From: Zeimonas sp003577305 | GTDB taxonomy: Bacteria > Pseudomonadota > Gammaproteobacteria > Burkholderiales > Burkholderiaceae_E | Direction: 5' to 3' | Length of the DNA: 64,000 bases | Assembly: GCA_030263385.1 (NCBI GenBank) | Contig: SZOX01000001.1 | Coordinates: 124,001 to 188,000, forward strand | Part shown: positions 1 through 8,923 of the stretch, piece by piece | Position numbering within the stretch: position 1 is the stretch's first letter | Layout: the number at the start of each line of letters is the position of its first letter | Notes under the pieces: generated by a model | Database searches by the model: none | The model's input: the letters and a program-made list of their open reading frames with translations, nothing else | Told to the model about the DNA's origin: nothing | Program-made: the position numbers and the translations under genes

Positions 1-514
1 GGCCGAGCTGGGACGTGGCTGCCGTCAGCACCACCGCGCGCGTGCCGGCCTCGACGGCCAGCTCGGCCATTGCCAGCGCGGTAAGCGGGTTGACCAGCAG
101 CGCCGCGGCGTCCTCGTCGCGCAGCGCGTTGCCCACCGGGACGCAGGCCATCGGATCGGTCAGTGCGTACTCGGCCCACGCGCCCGAGGCCGTCGCGAGG
201 AAGCTCACGCGCTTGCCGATCAGTGCCGGGCTCGCGTCCGCGCCGGCGGCCACCACGATCCCGGTGCCCTCGAAGCCGGCCGGCGTGCCGCGCACACGCG
301 GCTGTCCGTACGTGCCGGCCACGTAGAGCAGATCGGACGGGTTGACCGGCGACAGCGTCACCCGCACGAGCAACTGGTCGGCACCCGGCTGCGGGCGCGT
401 GATCCGGCGCAACGCGATCAACTCCGCCAGCGCCGGCGTGGCCGCGCCCGCAGCCGGGTCGGCGTAGCCGTCGTGCTGCAGGACCAGCGCGTGCATGTCG
501 TGGGTTGGGCTCAT
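1..514 (-). CDS. Zn/quinone-type alcohol dehydrogenase, N-terminal part (cut by window edge)
   Basis: The N-terminal 171 residues of a medium-chain NAD(P)H-dependent oxidoreductase (quinone reductase/alcohol dehydrogenase superfamily); the C-terminus lies outside the window. The GroES-like domain is visible: a start MSPTHDMHALVLQ, then VRVTLSPVNPSDLLYVAG, a GTPAGFEGTG segment and GKRVSF. The Cys and the Cys4 zinc lobe of true zinc alcohol dehydrogenases are absent, so it is probably a zinc-free quinone oxidoreductase or 2-enoyl-thioester reductase type enzyme. It is transcribed away from the livH operon, and the shared upstream region carries a candidate operator. This suggests it belongs to the same catabolic regulon. 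The ATG at 514 is the only good start. Confidence 0.8.
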   Translation of the reverse strand, partial: MSPTHDMHALVLQHDGYADPAAGAATPALAELIALRRITRPQPGADQLLVRVTLSPVNPSDLLYVAGTYGQPRVRGTPAGFEGTGIVVAAGADASPALIGKRVSFLATASGAWAEYALTDPMACVPVGNALRDEDAAALLVNPLTALAMAELAVEAGTRAVVLTAATSQLG

Positions 515-571
515 CGGGCGGGCGGCCGACGCACGGGCGCGAATCGCATCTGTTCGAGTCGGTCTCGTTTT

Positions 572-598
572 CTGAATAGTACTTGAAAAATGAGTGAA
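572..598. promoter_or_regulatory. Candidate operator, copy 1
   Basis: A 27-base element matching 15945-15971 without gaps at 19 of 27 positions; seven of the eight differences are transitions. Its core, 581-595 (ACTTG-N5-TGAGT), is an imperfect dyad. The outer pair is A-T here and G-C in the second copy, which looks like compensatory change. It sits between the divergent starts at 514 and 749. The most likely binder is the TetR protein at 21295-22005; this is inference. Confidence 0.45.
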
Positions 599-748
599 CA
601 TAAAGTACGCTCGTGTCCGGTCGCCCACCCGGCGAGGTCAGCGCGTGCGATCGGCGACCGGAACGCGCGCCCCGACACAGCCGGCGGCGGATGCCGGGGC
701 GAGCCGGCGCGGCGGCTGCGGTTGGGGGCAGGGCAACGAGGCGGTGAC

Positions 749-1636
749 GTGCAGGGTTGGAGCGACTTCGCACAGATGCTGGCCGCAGGTGCCGCGATCG
801 GCTGCGCCTACGCGATCGTCGCGCTCGGCTTCGTGCTGATCTACAAAGCGAGCGAGATCGTCAACTTCGCGCAGGGCGACCTGATGATGCTCGGCGCGTT
901 CCTCGGCTACACCTTCATCGTGCTGCTCGGCCTGCCGTTCGCGGTCGGGCTGGTGCTGGCGGTGCTGTGCCTGGCGCTGGTCGGCGCATTGCTCGACCGC
1001 CTGGTGCTGCGCCCGATGGTCGGCGAGCCGGTGTTCGCGATCGTGATCATCACGATCGGCGTCGGCTTCGTGCTGCGCAGCATCGTGACGATGCTGCCGG
1101 CCTGGGGCAGCGACACGCATGCGATCCCCGCCCCGTACGCACGCGGTACCACGCGGCTCGGCGACGTCGCGATCGGCTCCGAGTACCTGGCGATCATGGC
1201 TGCGACGCTCACGCTGATCGTCGTGCTGTACGCGTTCTTCCGCTACACGCGGCTCGGCGTCGCGATGCAGGCGACCTCGCAGAACCAGCTCGCCGCCTTC
1301 CACGTCGGCATCCCGGTGAAGTCGATGCTGTCGCTGATCTGGGCGATCGCCGCCGCCACCGCCGCACTTGCCGGGGTGCTGCTCGCGCCGATCGCCTTCG
1401 TCCACGTGAACATGGGCTTCATCGGGCTCAAGGCGTTCCCGGCGGCCGTGCTCGGCGGCTTCGGCTCGATCCCGGGCGCGATCGTCGGCGGGCTGGTGAT
1501 CGGCGTCGTCGAGGCGCTGGCGGGCTTCTATCTGCCCGAGGGCTTCAAGGACGTCGCCGCCTACGTGCTGCTGCTGCTGGTGCTCGCGGTGCGGCCGCAG
1601 GGACTGTTCGGCGCGTCGGTCGCGAAGAAGGTCTGA
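749..1636 (+). CDS. livH: Branched-chain amino acid type ABC transporter, permease LivH
   Basis: An inner-membrane permease of the hydrophobic amino acid uptake (HAAT) ABC family, 295 residues, the usual length. It is almost wholly hydrophobic with about eight predicted membrane segments, and it ends with the typical RPQGLFG motif. The first cytoplasmic loop (YKASEIVNFAQGDLMMLGAF) is a LivH hallmark. I chose the GTG at 749, preceded by GAGG about 8 bases upstream. The reading frame is open back to 590, but that extension is Arg/Pro-rich and unlike the family. It is first in a run livH-livM-livG-livF-ligase-livK. In catabolic islands such transporters often carry aromatic or alicyclic carboxylates rather than amino acids, so the substrate is unknown. 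Confidence 0.92.
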   Translation: MQGWSDFAQMLAAGAAIGCAYAIVALGFVLIYKASEIVNFAQGDLMMLGAFLGYTFIVLLGLPFAVGLVLAVLCLALVGALLDRLVLRPMVGEPVFAIVIITIGVGFVLRSIVTMLPAWGSDTHAIPAPYARGTTRLGDVAIGSEYLAIMAATLTLIVVLYAFFRYTRLGVAMQATSQNQLAAFHVGIPVKSMLSLIWAIAAATAALAGVLLAPIAFVHVNMGFIGLKAFPAAVLGGFGSIPGAIVGGLVIGVVEALAGFYLPEGFKDVAAYVLLLLVLAVRPQGLFGASVAKKV

Positions 1637-1640
1637 GCGC

Positions 1641-2717
1641 ATGAACGTGCCGATGCGCACCAGCTACGAGCAGGCGATCCGCCTGTTCGACCACTGCGGC
1701 GCCGCGCTCGCGTACGCGCTGCTGGTGGCGGCAGCGCTGCTCGCGCCGGCGGTGCTGGGCGAGTACGTGCTCGCGCAGCTGAGCTTCGTCGCGATCTACG
1801 CGATCGCCGGCGTCGGCATGATGCTGCTGATGGGCTACGCCGGCCAGATCTCGCTCGGTCACGCCGCCTTCCTCGCGGTGGGGGCGTACACCGAGGCGAT
1901 CCTGCGCGCGCGCGGGCTGCCGTTCGCACTCACGCTGCCCGCGGCGGGGGCGGTTGCCGGCGTGCTCAGCCTGGTGCTCGCGTGGGCGACCGCGCGGCTC
2001 GCGGGGATCTACCTGGCGATCGGCACGCTCGCGTTCGCGTTCATCGTCGAGGAGGTGCTGATGCGCTGGGGGACGCTCACCGGCGGCAACCACGGCCTGA
2101 CGGTCGACAGCATCAGCATCGGCGCGCTGACGCTCGACGCCGAGTGGCAGTTCTACTACCTGGCGCTCGCCGTGCTCGCGCTGGTGCTGCTCGGCGCCGC
2201 CAACCTGCTGCGCTCGCGCACCGGGCGCGCGTGGACCGCGATCCGCGACAGCGAGGTGTCGGCGCAGAGCCTGGGCGTGCACCTCGCGCGCTACAAGGCC
2301 GCGGCGCTGGTCGTCAGCGCCGTGCTCACCGGGCTGGCCGGCGCGCTGTACGCGCACAAGATCGTCTTCATCACGCCGGACCAGTTCACGATCATGACCT
2401 CGGTCGAGCTGCTCGTGCTGGTGGTGGTCGGCGGGCTGGGCGCGCTGCATGGCGCAGTGCTCGGCGCCGCGTTCATTGTAATGCTGCCGCAGTTCGTGAT
2501 CGTGCTGCGCGACACGCTTGGGCTGAGCTCGTCGCTGCAGTCGGGGCTGGACGCGGGCGTCTACGGGCTGCTGATGGTGGGCTTCATGCTGTTCGAGCCG
2601 CGCGGCCTGTACGGGCGCTGGGTCCGGATCAAGACCTACCTGGATCTGTTCCCCTTCTACCGCCGCGGCAGTTTCCGGCGACAGCGGTCGTTCCACAAGT
2701 CCGAGCAGCTGCGATGA
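1641..2717 (+). CDS. livM: Branched-chain amino acid type ABC transporter, permease LivM
   Basis: The second membrane permease of the HAAT importer, 358 residues. Multiple hydrophobic helices are visible, together with the conserved GYAGQISLGHAAFLAVGAY motif around residue 70 and a C-terminal FEPRGLYGRW. The C-terminal tail (KTYLDLFPFYRRGSFRRQRS) is basic and may contact the ATPases. It starts 4 bases after the livH stop, and its stop overlaps the livG start in an ATGA arrangement, so translation is probably coupled. It should form a heterodimeric channel with LivH. Confidence 0.92.
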   Translation: MNVPMRTSYEQAIRLFDHCGAALAYALLVAAALLAPAVLGEYVLAQLSFVAIYAIAGVGMMLLMGYAGQISLGHAAFLAVGAYTEAILRARGLPFALTLPAAGAVAGVLSLVLAWATARLAGIYLAIGTLAFAFIVEEVLMRWGTLTGGNHGLTVDSISIGALTLDAEWQFYYLALAVLALVLLGAANLLRSRTGRAWTAIRDSEVSAQSLGVHLARYKAAALVVSAVLTGLAGALYAHKIVFITPDQFTIMTSVELLVLVVVGGLGALHGAVLGAAFIVMLPQFVIVLRDTLGLSSSLQSGLDAGVYGLLMVGFMLFEPRGLYGRWVRIKTYLDLFPFYRRGSFRRQRSFHKSEQLR

Positions 2718-3472
2718 GCCTGCTCCAGACGCACCGCCTCGCGCGCAGCTTCGGCGGCATCCGCGCGGTGCGCGACGTGAGCCTCACGGTCGAACCCGGC
2801 GAGATCTTCACGATCATCGGTCCGAACGGCGCCGGCAAGACCACGCTGTTCAATCTGATCAGCCGCGTCTACGACGCCGACGCCGGGCAGGTCCTGCTCG
2901 ACGGACAGGACATCACCCGCGTGCCGCCGCACCGCGTCGCGGCGCTGGGCGTCGCACGCACCTTCCAGAACATCGAGCTGTTCGAGCGCTCGACCGTGCT
3001 CGACAACCTGCTCGTCGGCCGGCACTGCCGCGCGCGCGCGGCGCCGCTGTCGGAACTGTTCTTCACGCGCGCCAACCGCCGCGCCGAGGTCGCGCACCGC
3101 GACAAGGTCGAGCAGATCATCGAGCTGCTCGACCTGCAGGCGCATCGCGACACCACCGTGGGGGCACTCGCCTACGGCGTGCGCAAGGTGGTCGAGATCG
3201 GCCGTGCGCTCGCGGCCGAGCCGCGGCTCGTGCTGCTCGACGAGCCGTCGTCGGGGCTCAACGCCGAGGAAACCGAGGACATGTCGTTCTGGATCCGCGA
3301 TATCCGCGACGACCTCGGCATCACCGTCGTGCTGATCGAACACGACATGCGGCTGGTCGACCTGGTGTCGGACCGCGTGCTCGCGATGGACCGCGGCGCG
3401 GTGCTCGCGGTCGGTGCGCCCGCGCAGATCATGGCCGACGCGCGCGTGGTCGACGCCTACCTCGGGGGCTGA
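2714..3472 (+). CDS. livG: Branched-chain amino acid type ABC transporter, ATPase LivG
   Basis: A cytoplasmic ATPase subunit of 252 residues. Walker A (GPNGAGKTT) is at residues 36-44 and Walker B is LVLLDEPSSGL. The extended C-terminus is typical of LivG (IEHDMRLVDLVSDRVLAMDRG). The ABC signature is a variant LAYGVRK in place of the usual LSYGQQR; such variants occur in HAAT ATPases of catabolic clusters. The ATG at 2714 overlaps the livM stop by four bases. The stop is followed one base later by the GTG of livF. Confidence 0.92.
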   Translation: MSLLQTHRLARSFGGIRAVRDVSLTVEPGEIFTIIGPNGAGKTTLFNLISRVYDADAGQVLLDGQDITRVPPHRVAALGVARTFQNIELFERSTVLDNLLVGRHCRARAAPLSELFFTRANRRAEVAHRDKVEQIIELLDLQAHRDTTVGALAYGVRKVVEIGRALAAEPRLVLLDEPSSGLNAEETEDMSFWIRDIRDDLGITVVLIEHDMRLVDLVSDRVLAMDRGAVLAVGAPAQIMADARVVDAYLGG

Positions 3473-3473
3473 G

Positions 3474-4247
3474 GTGTCCGTGCCGCTGCTCGCGCTGCGC
3501 AACGTCGAGGCCTATTACGGCCCGGTGCTGGCGATCCAGGGCGTCAGCCTGGACGTGCCCGAGGCCAGCATCGTCACGCTGCTCGGCTCGAACGGCGCGG
3601 GCAAGTCGACCGTGCTGAAGTCGATCTCGGGCTTCGTCGAGCCGCGCAAGGGCACGATCACCTTCGCCGGGCACAGCCTAGTCGGCCGCGAGCCCGACGC
3701 GATCGTCGCCCTGGGGCTTGCGCACGTGCCCGAAGGGCGCGAGGTATTCCCGCTGCTGACGGTGCGCGAGAACCTGCAGATGGGCGCGTACACCCGGCGC
3801 GACCGCGACCAGATGCGCGCCGACCTCGCGCAGATGTACGCGTGGTTCCCGATCCTGCGCGAGCGCGCCGAGCAGCCGGCGCAGGGGCTATCGGGCGGCG
3901 AGCAGCAGATGCTCGCGATCGCGCGTGCGCTGATGGCGCGGCCGAAGCTGCTGCTGCTGGACGAGCCGTCGCTCGGGCTGTCGCCGCGGCTCGTCAGCGA
4001 GATCTTCGCGATCATCCGCCGCATCAGCACCGAGGCCGGCACCACGATCCTGCTGGTCGAGCAGAACGCACACAAGGCGCTGGAAGTCGCCGACTACGGC
4101 TACGTGATCGAGGTCGGCCACATCGTGATGAAGGGCTCGGCGCGCGAACTCGCGGCCAAGCCCGACATCCGCGAGTTCTACCTCGGTGTCAAGGAGCCGG
4201 GCGCGCGCACCGCGCGCCGCTGGAAGAGGACCAAGCTGTGGCGCTGA
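3474..4247 (+). CDS. livF: Branched-chain amino acid type ABC transporter, ATPase LivF
   Basis: The second ATPase of the importer, 257 residues. Walker A is LLGSNGAGKSTVLK, the signature is LSGGEQQMLAIARAL, Walker B is KLLLLDEPSLGLSP, and the H-loop region is replaced by the LivF-typical LLVEQNAHKALEVADYGYV. I chose the GTG at 3474; a second in-frame GTG lies at 3480. The C-terminus has a basic tail (ARTARRWKRTKLWR) whose coding sequence overlaps the start of the acyl-CoA ligase by 10 bases. That overlap suggests uptake and CoA activation are expressed together. Confidence 0.92.
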   Translation: MSVPLLALRNVEAYYGPVLAIQGVSLDVPEASIVTLLGSNGAGKSTVLKSISGFVEPRKGTITFAGHSLVGREPDAIVALGLAHVPEGREVFPLLTVRENLQMGAYTRRDRDQMRADLAQMYAWFPILRERAEQPAQGLSGGEQQMLAIARALMARPKLLLLDEPSLGLSPRLVSEIFAIIRRISTEAGTTILLVEQNAHKALEVADYGYVIEVGHIVMKGSARELAAKPDIREFYLGVKEPGARTARRWKRTKLWR

Positions 4248-6172
4248 CGCACCCCGACACGGCCGGCGCCGACTGGGCGCGCTACGGCCGCGGCCAGGAG
4301 ATCGAGCCGACGCCGACGTCGACGCTGGCCGCGGCGTTCCTGGCCGCGGTGCGGCTGCGCGCCGATCGCGTCGCGCTGCGCCACAAGCTGCGCGGGCTGT
4401 GGCGTCCGATTACCTGGGCCGAGTACGGCGAGCAGGTGCGGCGCGTCGCGCTGGCGCTGGCCGCCGCCGGCTTCGCGCCGGGCGACCGCGTCTGCATCCT
4501 GGCCGAAAACTGCCCGGAGTGGTTCTTCGCCGATCTGGCAGTGATCACCTCGGGCGGGATCTCGGTGGGGATCTACGCGACCAACGCGGCCGAGCAGGTG
4601 GCCTACGTGCTCGACGACTGCGGTGCGCAGCTGATCTTCGTCGAGAACGAGGAGCAGCTGGACAAGGTGCTGCAGGTGCGCGAGAGGGTGCCGGCGCTGC
4701 GGCGCATCGTCGTGTTCGACATGGAGGGCCTGCGCGACTTCCGCGACCCGATGGTGACCAGCTTCGCCGACTTCGTGGACGCCGGCGCGCAGCGGCCGCA
4801 GGCGGAAGCCGCGCAGTGGATCGCGCGCGCGCAGGCGGTCGCGCCCGACGACACCGCGATCCTGATCTACACCTCCGGCACCACCGGGCCGCCGAAGGGC
4901 GCGATGCTGACGCACGCGAACCTGGTGTTCCAGGCCGCGGCACTGCACCGGGTGATGCCGCTGACCCCGCAGGACGAGCTGTTGTCGTTCCTGCCGCTCA
5001 GCCACATCGCCGAACGGCTGATCAGCGTGCTGCGGCCGATCTTCGCCGGCGCGGTGGTCAACTTCGCCGAGAACGCCGACACGATGGCGCAGAACCTGCG
5101 CGAACTGTCGCCGACGGTGTTCTTCGCGGTGCCGCGCATCTGGGAGAAGTTCCACGCGCGCGTGACGATCGCCGCACAGGACGGCACCGCGCTGGAGCGG
5201 TTCGCGTTCCGGGCGGCGTTCGCGGTCGCGGACCGCGTTGCCGGGCTGCGCGCGGAAGGGCGCGTGCCGCCGGCGTGGCTGCGCCTGGCGCATGCGCTGG
5301 CCGACCGCACCGTGCTGCACCGCACGCGCAAGCTGATCGGGCTGGAGCGCGCGCGCTACGTGACCACCGGCGCCGCGCCGGTCGCGCCGGAGCTGATCCG
5401 CTGGTGCCTGGCGCTCGGCCTGGACATGATGCAGGCCTACGGGATGACCGAGGTCGCCGGCGTCGCCTCGCTGCCGCCGCCGGGCGTGCGCCGGCACGGC
5501 ACCGTCGGGGTCGCGCTGCCCGGCACCGAGATCCGGCTGAGCGCCTCGGGCGAGTTGCTGATCCGCGGCCCGCACGTGTTCCGCGGCTACTGGAACAACC
5601 CGGCGAAGAGCGCGGAGGCGGTGGTCGACGGCTGGCTGCACAGCGGCGACATCGCCCGCATCGACGCGGACGGCTTCATCCGCATCGTCGACCGGCTGAA
5701 GGACATCATCATCACCTCGGGCGGGAAGAACGTGTCGCCGTCGGAAATCGAGAACGAGTTGAAGTTCAGCCCGTACGTGACCGACGCGGTGGTGATCGGC
5801 GACGCGCGTCCGTACCTGACCGCGCTGGTGATGATCGACTACGACAACGTGCTGCGCTACGCGCAGGACCACGCGATCCCGTTCACCGACTACGCGAGCC
5901 TGTGCGCGCACGAGCGCATCCAGGCGCTGATCGCGGCCGAGGTCGAGGCGGTCAACGCGCGCTTCGCGCGGGTCGAGCAGATCAAGAAGTTCCGGCTGAT
6001 CGACGTGCAGCTCACCACCGAGGACGAGGAGTTCACGCCGACGCTCAAGCTCAAGCGCGGCGTGGTCGCACGCCGGCACAAGGCGCTGATCGACGCGATG
6101 TACGCGGGCGATTCCGGTGCGCAGGCGACCCCCGGCACGCAGGCGGCCGGGGTCGCGGTCGACAACCCCTAG
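4238..6172 (+). CDS. Long-chain-type acyl-CoA synthetase (AMP-forming)
   Basis: A 644-residue adenylate-forming ligase that would activate a carboxylic acid to its CoA thioester. The AMP-binding P-loop YTSGTTGPPKGAML is near residue 211. Further motifs are FLPLSHIAERL, QAYGMTEVAG, the LHSGDIARIDADG motif, and the hinge DRLKDIIITSGGKNVSPSEIEN. The long insert and C-terminus resemble FadD/FAA-type ligases; a Lys in TPTLKLKR is the likely adenylation lysine. The GTG at 4238 overlaps livF. It sits between livF and livK, so the importer probably brings in the acid that this enzyme activates. The substrate cannot be named from sequence. Confidence 0.9.
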   Translation: MALTHPDTAGADWARYGRGQEIEPTPTSTLAAAFLAAVRLRADRVALRHKLRGLWRPITWAEYGEQVRRVALALAAAGFAPGDRVCILAENCPEWFFADLAVITSGGISVGIYATNAAEQVAYVLDDCGAQLIFVENEEQLDKVLQVRERVPALRRIVVFDMEGLRDFRDPMVTSFADFVDAGAQRPQAEAAQWIARAQAVAPDDTAILIYTSGTTGPPKGAMLTHANLVFQAAALHRVMPLTPQDELLSFLPLSHIAERLISVLRPIFAGAVVNFAENADTMAQNLRELSPTVFFAVPRIWEKFHARVTIAAQDGTALERFAFRAAFAVADRVAGLRAEGRVPPAWLRLAHALADRTVLHRTRKLIGLERARYVTTGAAPVAPELIRWCLALGLDMMQAYGMTEVAGVASLPPPGVRRHGTVGVALPGTEIRLSASGELLIRGPHVFRGYWNNPAKSAEAVVDGWLHSGDIARIDADGFIRIVDRLKDIIITSGGKNVSPSEIENELKFSPYVTDAVVIGDARPYLTALVMIDYDNVLRYAQDHAIPFTDYASLCAHERIQALIAAEVEAVNARFARVEQIKKFRLIDVQLTTEDEEFTPTLKLKRGVVARRHKALIDAMYAGDSGAQATPGTQAAGVAVDNP

Positions 6173-6187
6173 ACGGAGGACGGACAG

Positions 6188-7375
6188 ATGAGGTGGAAGA
6201 CTGCTAGGCGTGTGCTGGCGACCGTGGTCGCGTCGGCGGCGCTGCTCGGGGCCGGGTCGGCAGCAGCCCAGACCCAGGGCGTGAGCGACAACGAGATCGT
6301 GCTCGGCACGTACCTGGACTTCAGCGGGCCACTCGCGACCTGGGGCAACGCGCTGCGCACCGGCATGGAGATGGCCGTCGACGAGGCCAACGCGTCCGGC
6401 GGCATCCATGGGCGCAAGCTGCGCCTGGTGATCGAGGACTCCGGCTACGACCCGAAGAAGGCGGTGCTGGTCACGCAGAAGCTGCTGACGCGCGACCAGA
6501 TCTTCGCGATGGTCGGCTCGCTGGGCACGGTGACCGGCGCCGCGACGATGCCGATGGTGCTCAAACGCGGGCTGCCGCACCTGTTCCCGGTCAGCCCGTC
6601 CGACATCTTCGCGCTGCCCTTCGACCACTTGAAGTTCGCGTACTTCACGCCCTACTACGACGACGTGCGCACCAGCCTGAAGTACCTGCTGAAGGCCAAG
6701 GGCTTCACCCGCGTGGGCGTGCTGTACCAGGACGACGAGTTCGGCGCCGACATCCTGAAGGCGGCGCAGGACCAGCTCGCCGAGAGCGGGCTCAAGCCCG
6801 TGTCGACGACCAGCTACAAGCGCGGCGCGACCGACTTCTCCAGCCAGATCGCGCGGCTGAAGGCGGACGGTGCCGAACTGGTGGTCATGAGCACGGTCGT
6901 GCGCGAGACGCTCGGCGCGATGACCGCGGCGCGCAACCTCGACTGGAAGCCCACCTTCCTGACGAGCCAGGCCGCGTACTCGTCGGCGGTCGCCGCGCTC
7001 GGCAAGGACATCACCGAGGGGCTGTACGCTAGCGGCATGACGCCGATCCCGTACGCCGACGGGGCCTCGCCGCAGCTGCTCGACTGGATCAAGCGCTACA
7101 AGACCAAGTACAACCAGGATCCGTCGTTCGAAGCCGTGGTCGGCTACATGCTGATCGCGACCACCGGCATGGGCCTGACCAACGCCGGGCGGGAACTCAC
7201 GGTCGGCGCGTTCGTCGCGGGGCTGGAGAAGATCCGCGACTACAAGAACATCTTCGGCACGCCGCCGATCTCGTTCACGCCGACCGATCACCTGGCGTCG
7301 CGGCAGAGCTTCCTCGCGCAGATCCAGAACGGACGCTGGGTGCCGCTGACTGGGTTCATGCATTACAAGAACTGA
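6188..7375 (+). CDS. livK: Periplasmic substrate-binding protein of the HAAT ABC importer
   Basis: A 395-residue periplasmic binding protein of the Leu/Ile/Val-type receptor family (type I periplasmic fold). A clear Sec signal peptide lies at residues 1-28 (VLATVVASAALLGAGSAAAQ). It is followed by the family start VSDNEIVLGTYLDFSGPLA, then the KKAVLVTQKLL and RVGVLYQDDEFGADIL segments. GGAGG-like bases precede the ATG. It is the last gene of the livHMGF-ligase-livK run. It is longer than LivK of E. coli but similar to receptors found in aromatic and fatty acid catabolic clusters. Its ligand is unknown; an acyl or aryl carboxylate is the contextual guess. Confidence 0.9.
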   Translation: MRWKTARRVLATVVASAALLGAGSAAAQTQGVSDNEIVLGTYLDFSGPLATWGNALRTGMEMAVDEANASGGIHGRKLRLVIEDSGYDPKKAVLVTQKLLTRDQIFAMVGSLGTVTGAATMPMVLKRGLPHLFPVSPSDIFALPFDHLKFAYFTPYYDDVRTSLKYLLKAKGFTRVGVLYQDDEFGADILKAAQDQLAESGLKPVSTTSYKRGATDFSSQIARLKADGAELVVMSTVVRETLGAMTAARNLDWKPTFLTSQAAYSSAVAALGKDITEGLYASGMTPIPYADGASPQLLDWIKRYKTKYNQDPSFEAVVGYMLIATTGMGLTNAGRELTVGAFVAGLEKIRDYKNIFGTPPISFTPTDHLASRQSFLAQIQNGRWVPLTGFMHYKN

Positions 7376-7423
7376 AACCGACCGCATGGCGCCGCAGCGC
7401 CCGCAGACGACGCACGATCCCCG

Positions 7424-7447
7424 GCGCCGCCTGCGCGGGGGCGGCGC
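7424..7447 (+). terminator. Possible terminator hairpin after livK
   Basis: A perfect 8-bp inverted repeat (GCGCCGCC ... GGCGGCGC) with an 8-base loop, 48 bases after the livK stop and before the convergent dctM. There is no T-run, so it could be an intrinsic terminator only in the loose GC-rich sense, or simply an mRNA 3' end stabiliser. The rest of 7376-7618 holds no gene that I can see. Confidence 0.35.
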
Positions 7448-7618
7448 AGTGCTCGCCGTGTGGTCGCGCGCGGCAGGCGCCCCGTGCCGGACTGGCGTCC
7501 GACCGTACGGTGCGTAGTCGTACGCGTGGCCGTTGCAGCCGCTGCAGCTCGAGGCCGGCGGGCCACCGCGGGCCGTCGACCCGCTTTGCGCGCTACGGCG
7601 GCGAGCAAACGTGCGTGC

Positions 7619-8923
7619 TCACGGCATGCGTTGGGGCAGCCACAGCGCGATGCCGGGGAAGGCGATCACCAGCGCGAGCACGAGGATCTGGGTCGCGAGG
7701 TAGGGCAGGCTGCCGAGGATGATGCGGCCCAGCGGCACGTCCGGCGTGATCTGCTTGACAACAAACAGGTGCACGCCGATCGGCGGCGTGATCACCCCGA
7801 GCTCGGCCTGCAGCACGACGAGCACGCCGAACCAGATCGGGTCGAGCCTCAGCTCCTTCACGATCGGGAAGAAGAACGGCAGCGTCAGCATGATCATGCC
7901 CACCGGGTCGATGAACATGCCGAGCACGGTCAGGATCGCCATCATCACCAGCACCACCGCCAGCGGCGAGAGCTGCAGGCCGCGAATGAACTCGCCGAGC
8001 CCCAGCGTGATGCCGGAGAAGGCCAGGAAGCGGCTGAACAGCATGCCGCCGATGATGATCATGAAGATCATGCAACTGATGCGGGTGGTGGCCGCCAGCG
8101 CTGCGTTCAGCCCGGCCCAGGACAACCTGCGCGCCAGCGCGAGCAGCGCCAGTGCTGCGAGCGCACCCAGCGCCGATGCCTCGGTCGCGGTGGCCAGACC
8201 CGAATAGATGCTGCCGAGCACGACGAGCACGAGCACGCCGAAGGGTCCCGTCATGCGCAGTACGGCCAACCGCTCCCGCCAGCGGATCGGCTCGCGCACC
8301 GGCGGCGCCAGCGCCGGGCGGGCGCGGGCGATCAGGTAGGCCGTGGTCATGAACAGTGCCGTGCTCAGCAGCCCGGGCACGAGCCCGGCCATCAGCATGC
8401 GGCTGATCGATTCGTTGGTCACGAGCGCGTAGAAGACCGCCAGTGCGCTCGGCGGAATCAGCGCCGCCAGAGTTCCCGCCGCCGCCACCGTCCCGGCGGC
8501 CAGCCCACCGTCGTAGCCGTAGCGCCGCATCTCCGCGATGGACACCCGACCCACGGTGACGGTGGCCGCGACGCTGGAGCCCGAGACCGCACCGAACACC
8601 GCACTGGCGCCGATGCCGGTCATCATCAACCCTCCCGGCAACCGTCCGAGCCAGGCGCGCGCTGCGGCATAGGCCTGCTGCGCCATCCCTCCGGCCACCG
8701 CCAGCTCGCCCATCAGCACGAACATGGGCAGCACGACCAGCGTGAAACTGGCGACGTTGCTGTATGGAATGGTGGCCAGCGAGCCGATCACGGCCTGTTG
8801 GCCGCCGAGCACCAGCAACCCGACTGCGCCGACCAGGGCCAGGCTGTAGGCGATCTCCAGGCCGAGGGCGAGCAGCAACAGCAGCGCGGCCATCGCGGCC
8901 GCGGCGACCGCGAGCGAACTCAC
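7619..8923 (-). CDS. dctM: TRAP transporter large permease (DctM family)
   Basis: A 434-residue inner-membrane protein with about twelve hydrophobic helices, the sodium-coupled large subunit of a tripartite ATP-independent periplasmic transporter. Family features include GSSVAATVTVGRVSIAEMRR, GTLAALIPPSALAVFYALVT and the C-terminal ELGVITPPIGVHLFVV. It starts at a GTG that overlaps the dctQ stop by four bases (GTGA), so it is the last gene of a dctP-dctQ-dctM operon. It converges on livK. This gives the island a second importer for an organic acid. Confidence 0.93.
   Translation of the reverse strand: MSSLAVAAAAMAALLLLLALGLEIAYSLALVGAVGLLVLGGQQAVIGSLATIPYSNVASFTLVVLPMFVLMGELAVAGGMAQQAYAAARAWLGRLPGGLMMTGIGASAVFGAVSGSSVAATVTVGRVSIAEMRRYGYDGGLAAGTVAAAGTLAALIPPSALAVFYALVTNESISRMLMAGLVPGLLSTALFMTTAYLIARARPALAPPVREPIRWRERLAVLRMTGPFGVLVLVVLGSIYSGLATATEASALGALAALALLALARRLSWAGLNAALAATTRISCMIFMIIIGGMLFSRFLAFSGITLGLGEFIRGLQLSPLAVVLVMMAILTVLGMFIDPVGMIMLTLPFFFPIVKELRLDPIWFGVLVVLQAELGVITPPIGVHLFVVKQITPDVPLGRIILGSLPYLATQILVLALVIAFPGIALWLPQRMP

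Noticed and set aside
590..748. Extended N-terminus for livH from the ATG at 590
   Set aside because: The extension is unlike any LivH, crosses the candidate operator region, and the GTG at 749 has a better ribosome-binding site and gives the family length.
4178..7387. A 1069-codon open frame on the minus strand
   Set aside because: It is antisense to the ligase and livK genes, His/Arg/Asp-rich and without any domain; long antisense frames are expected at this GC content.
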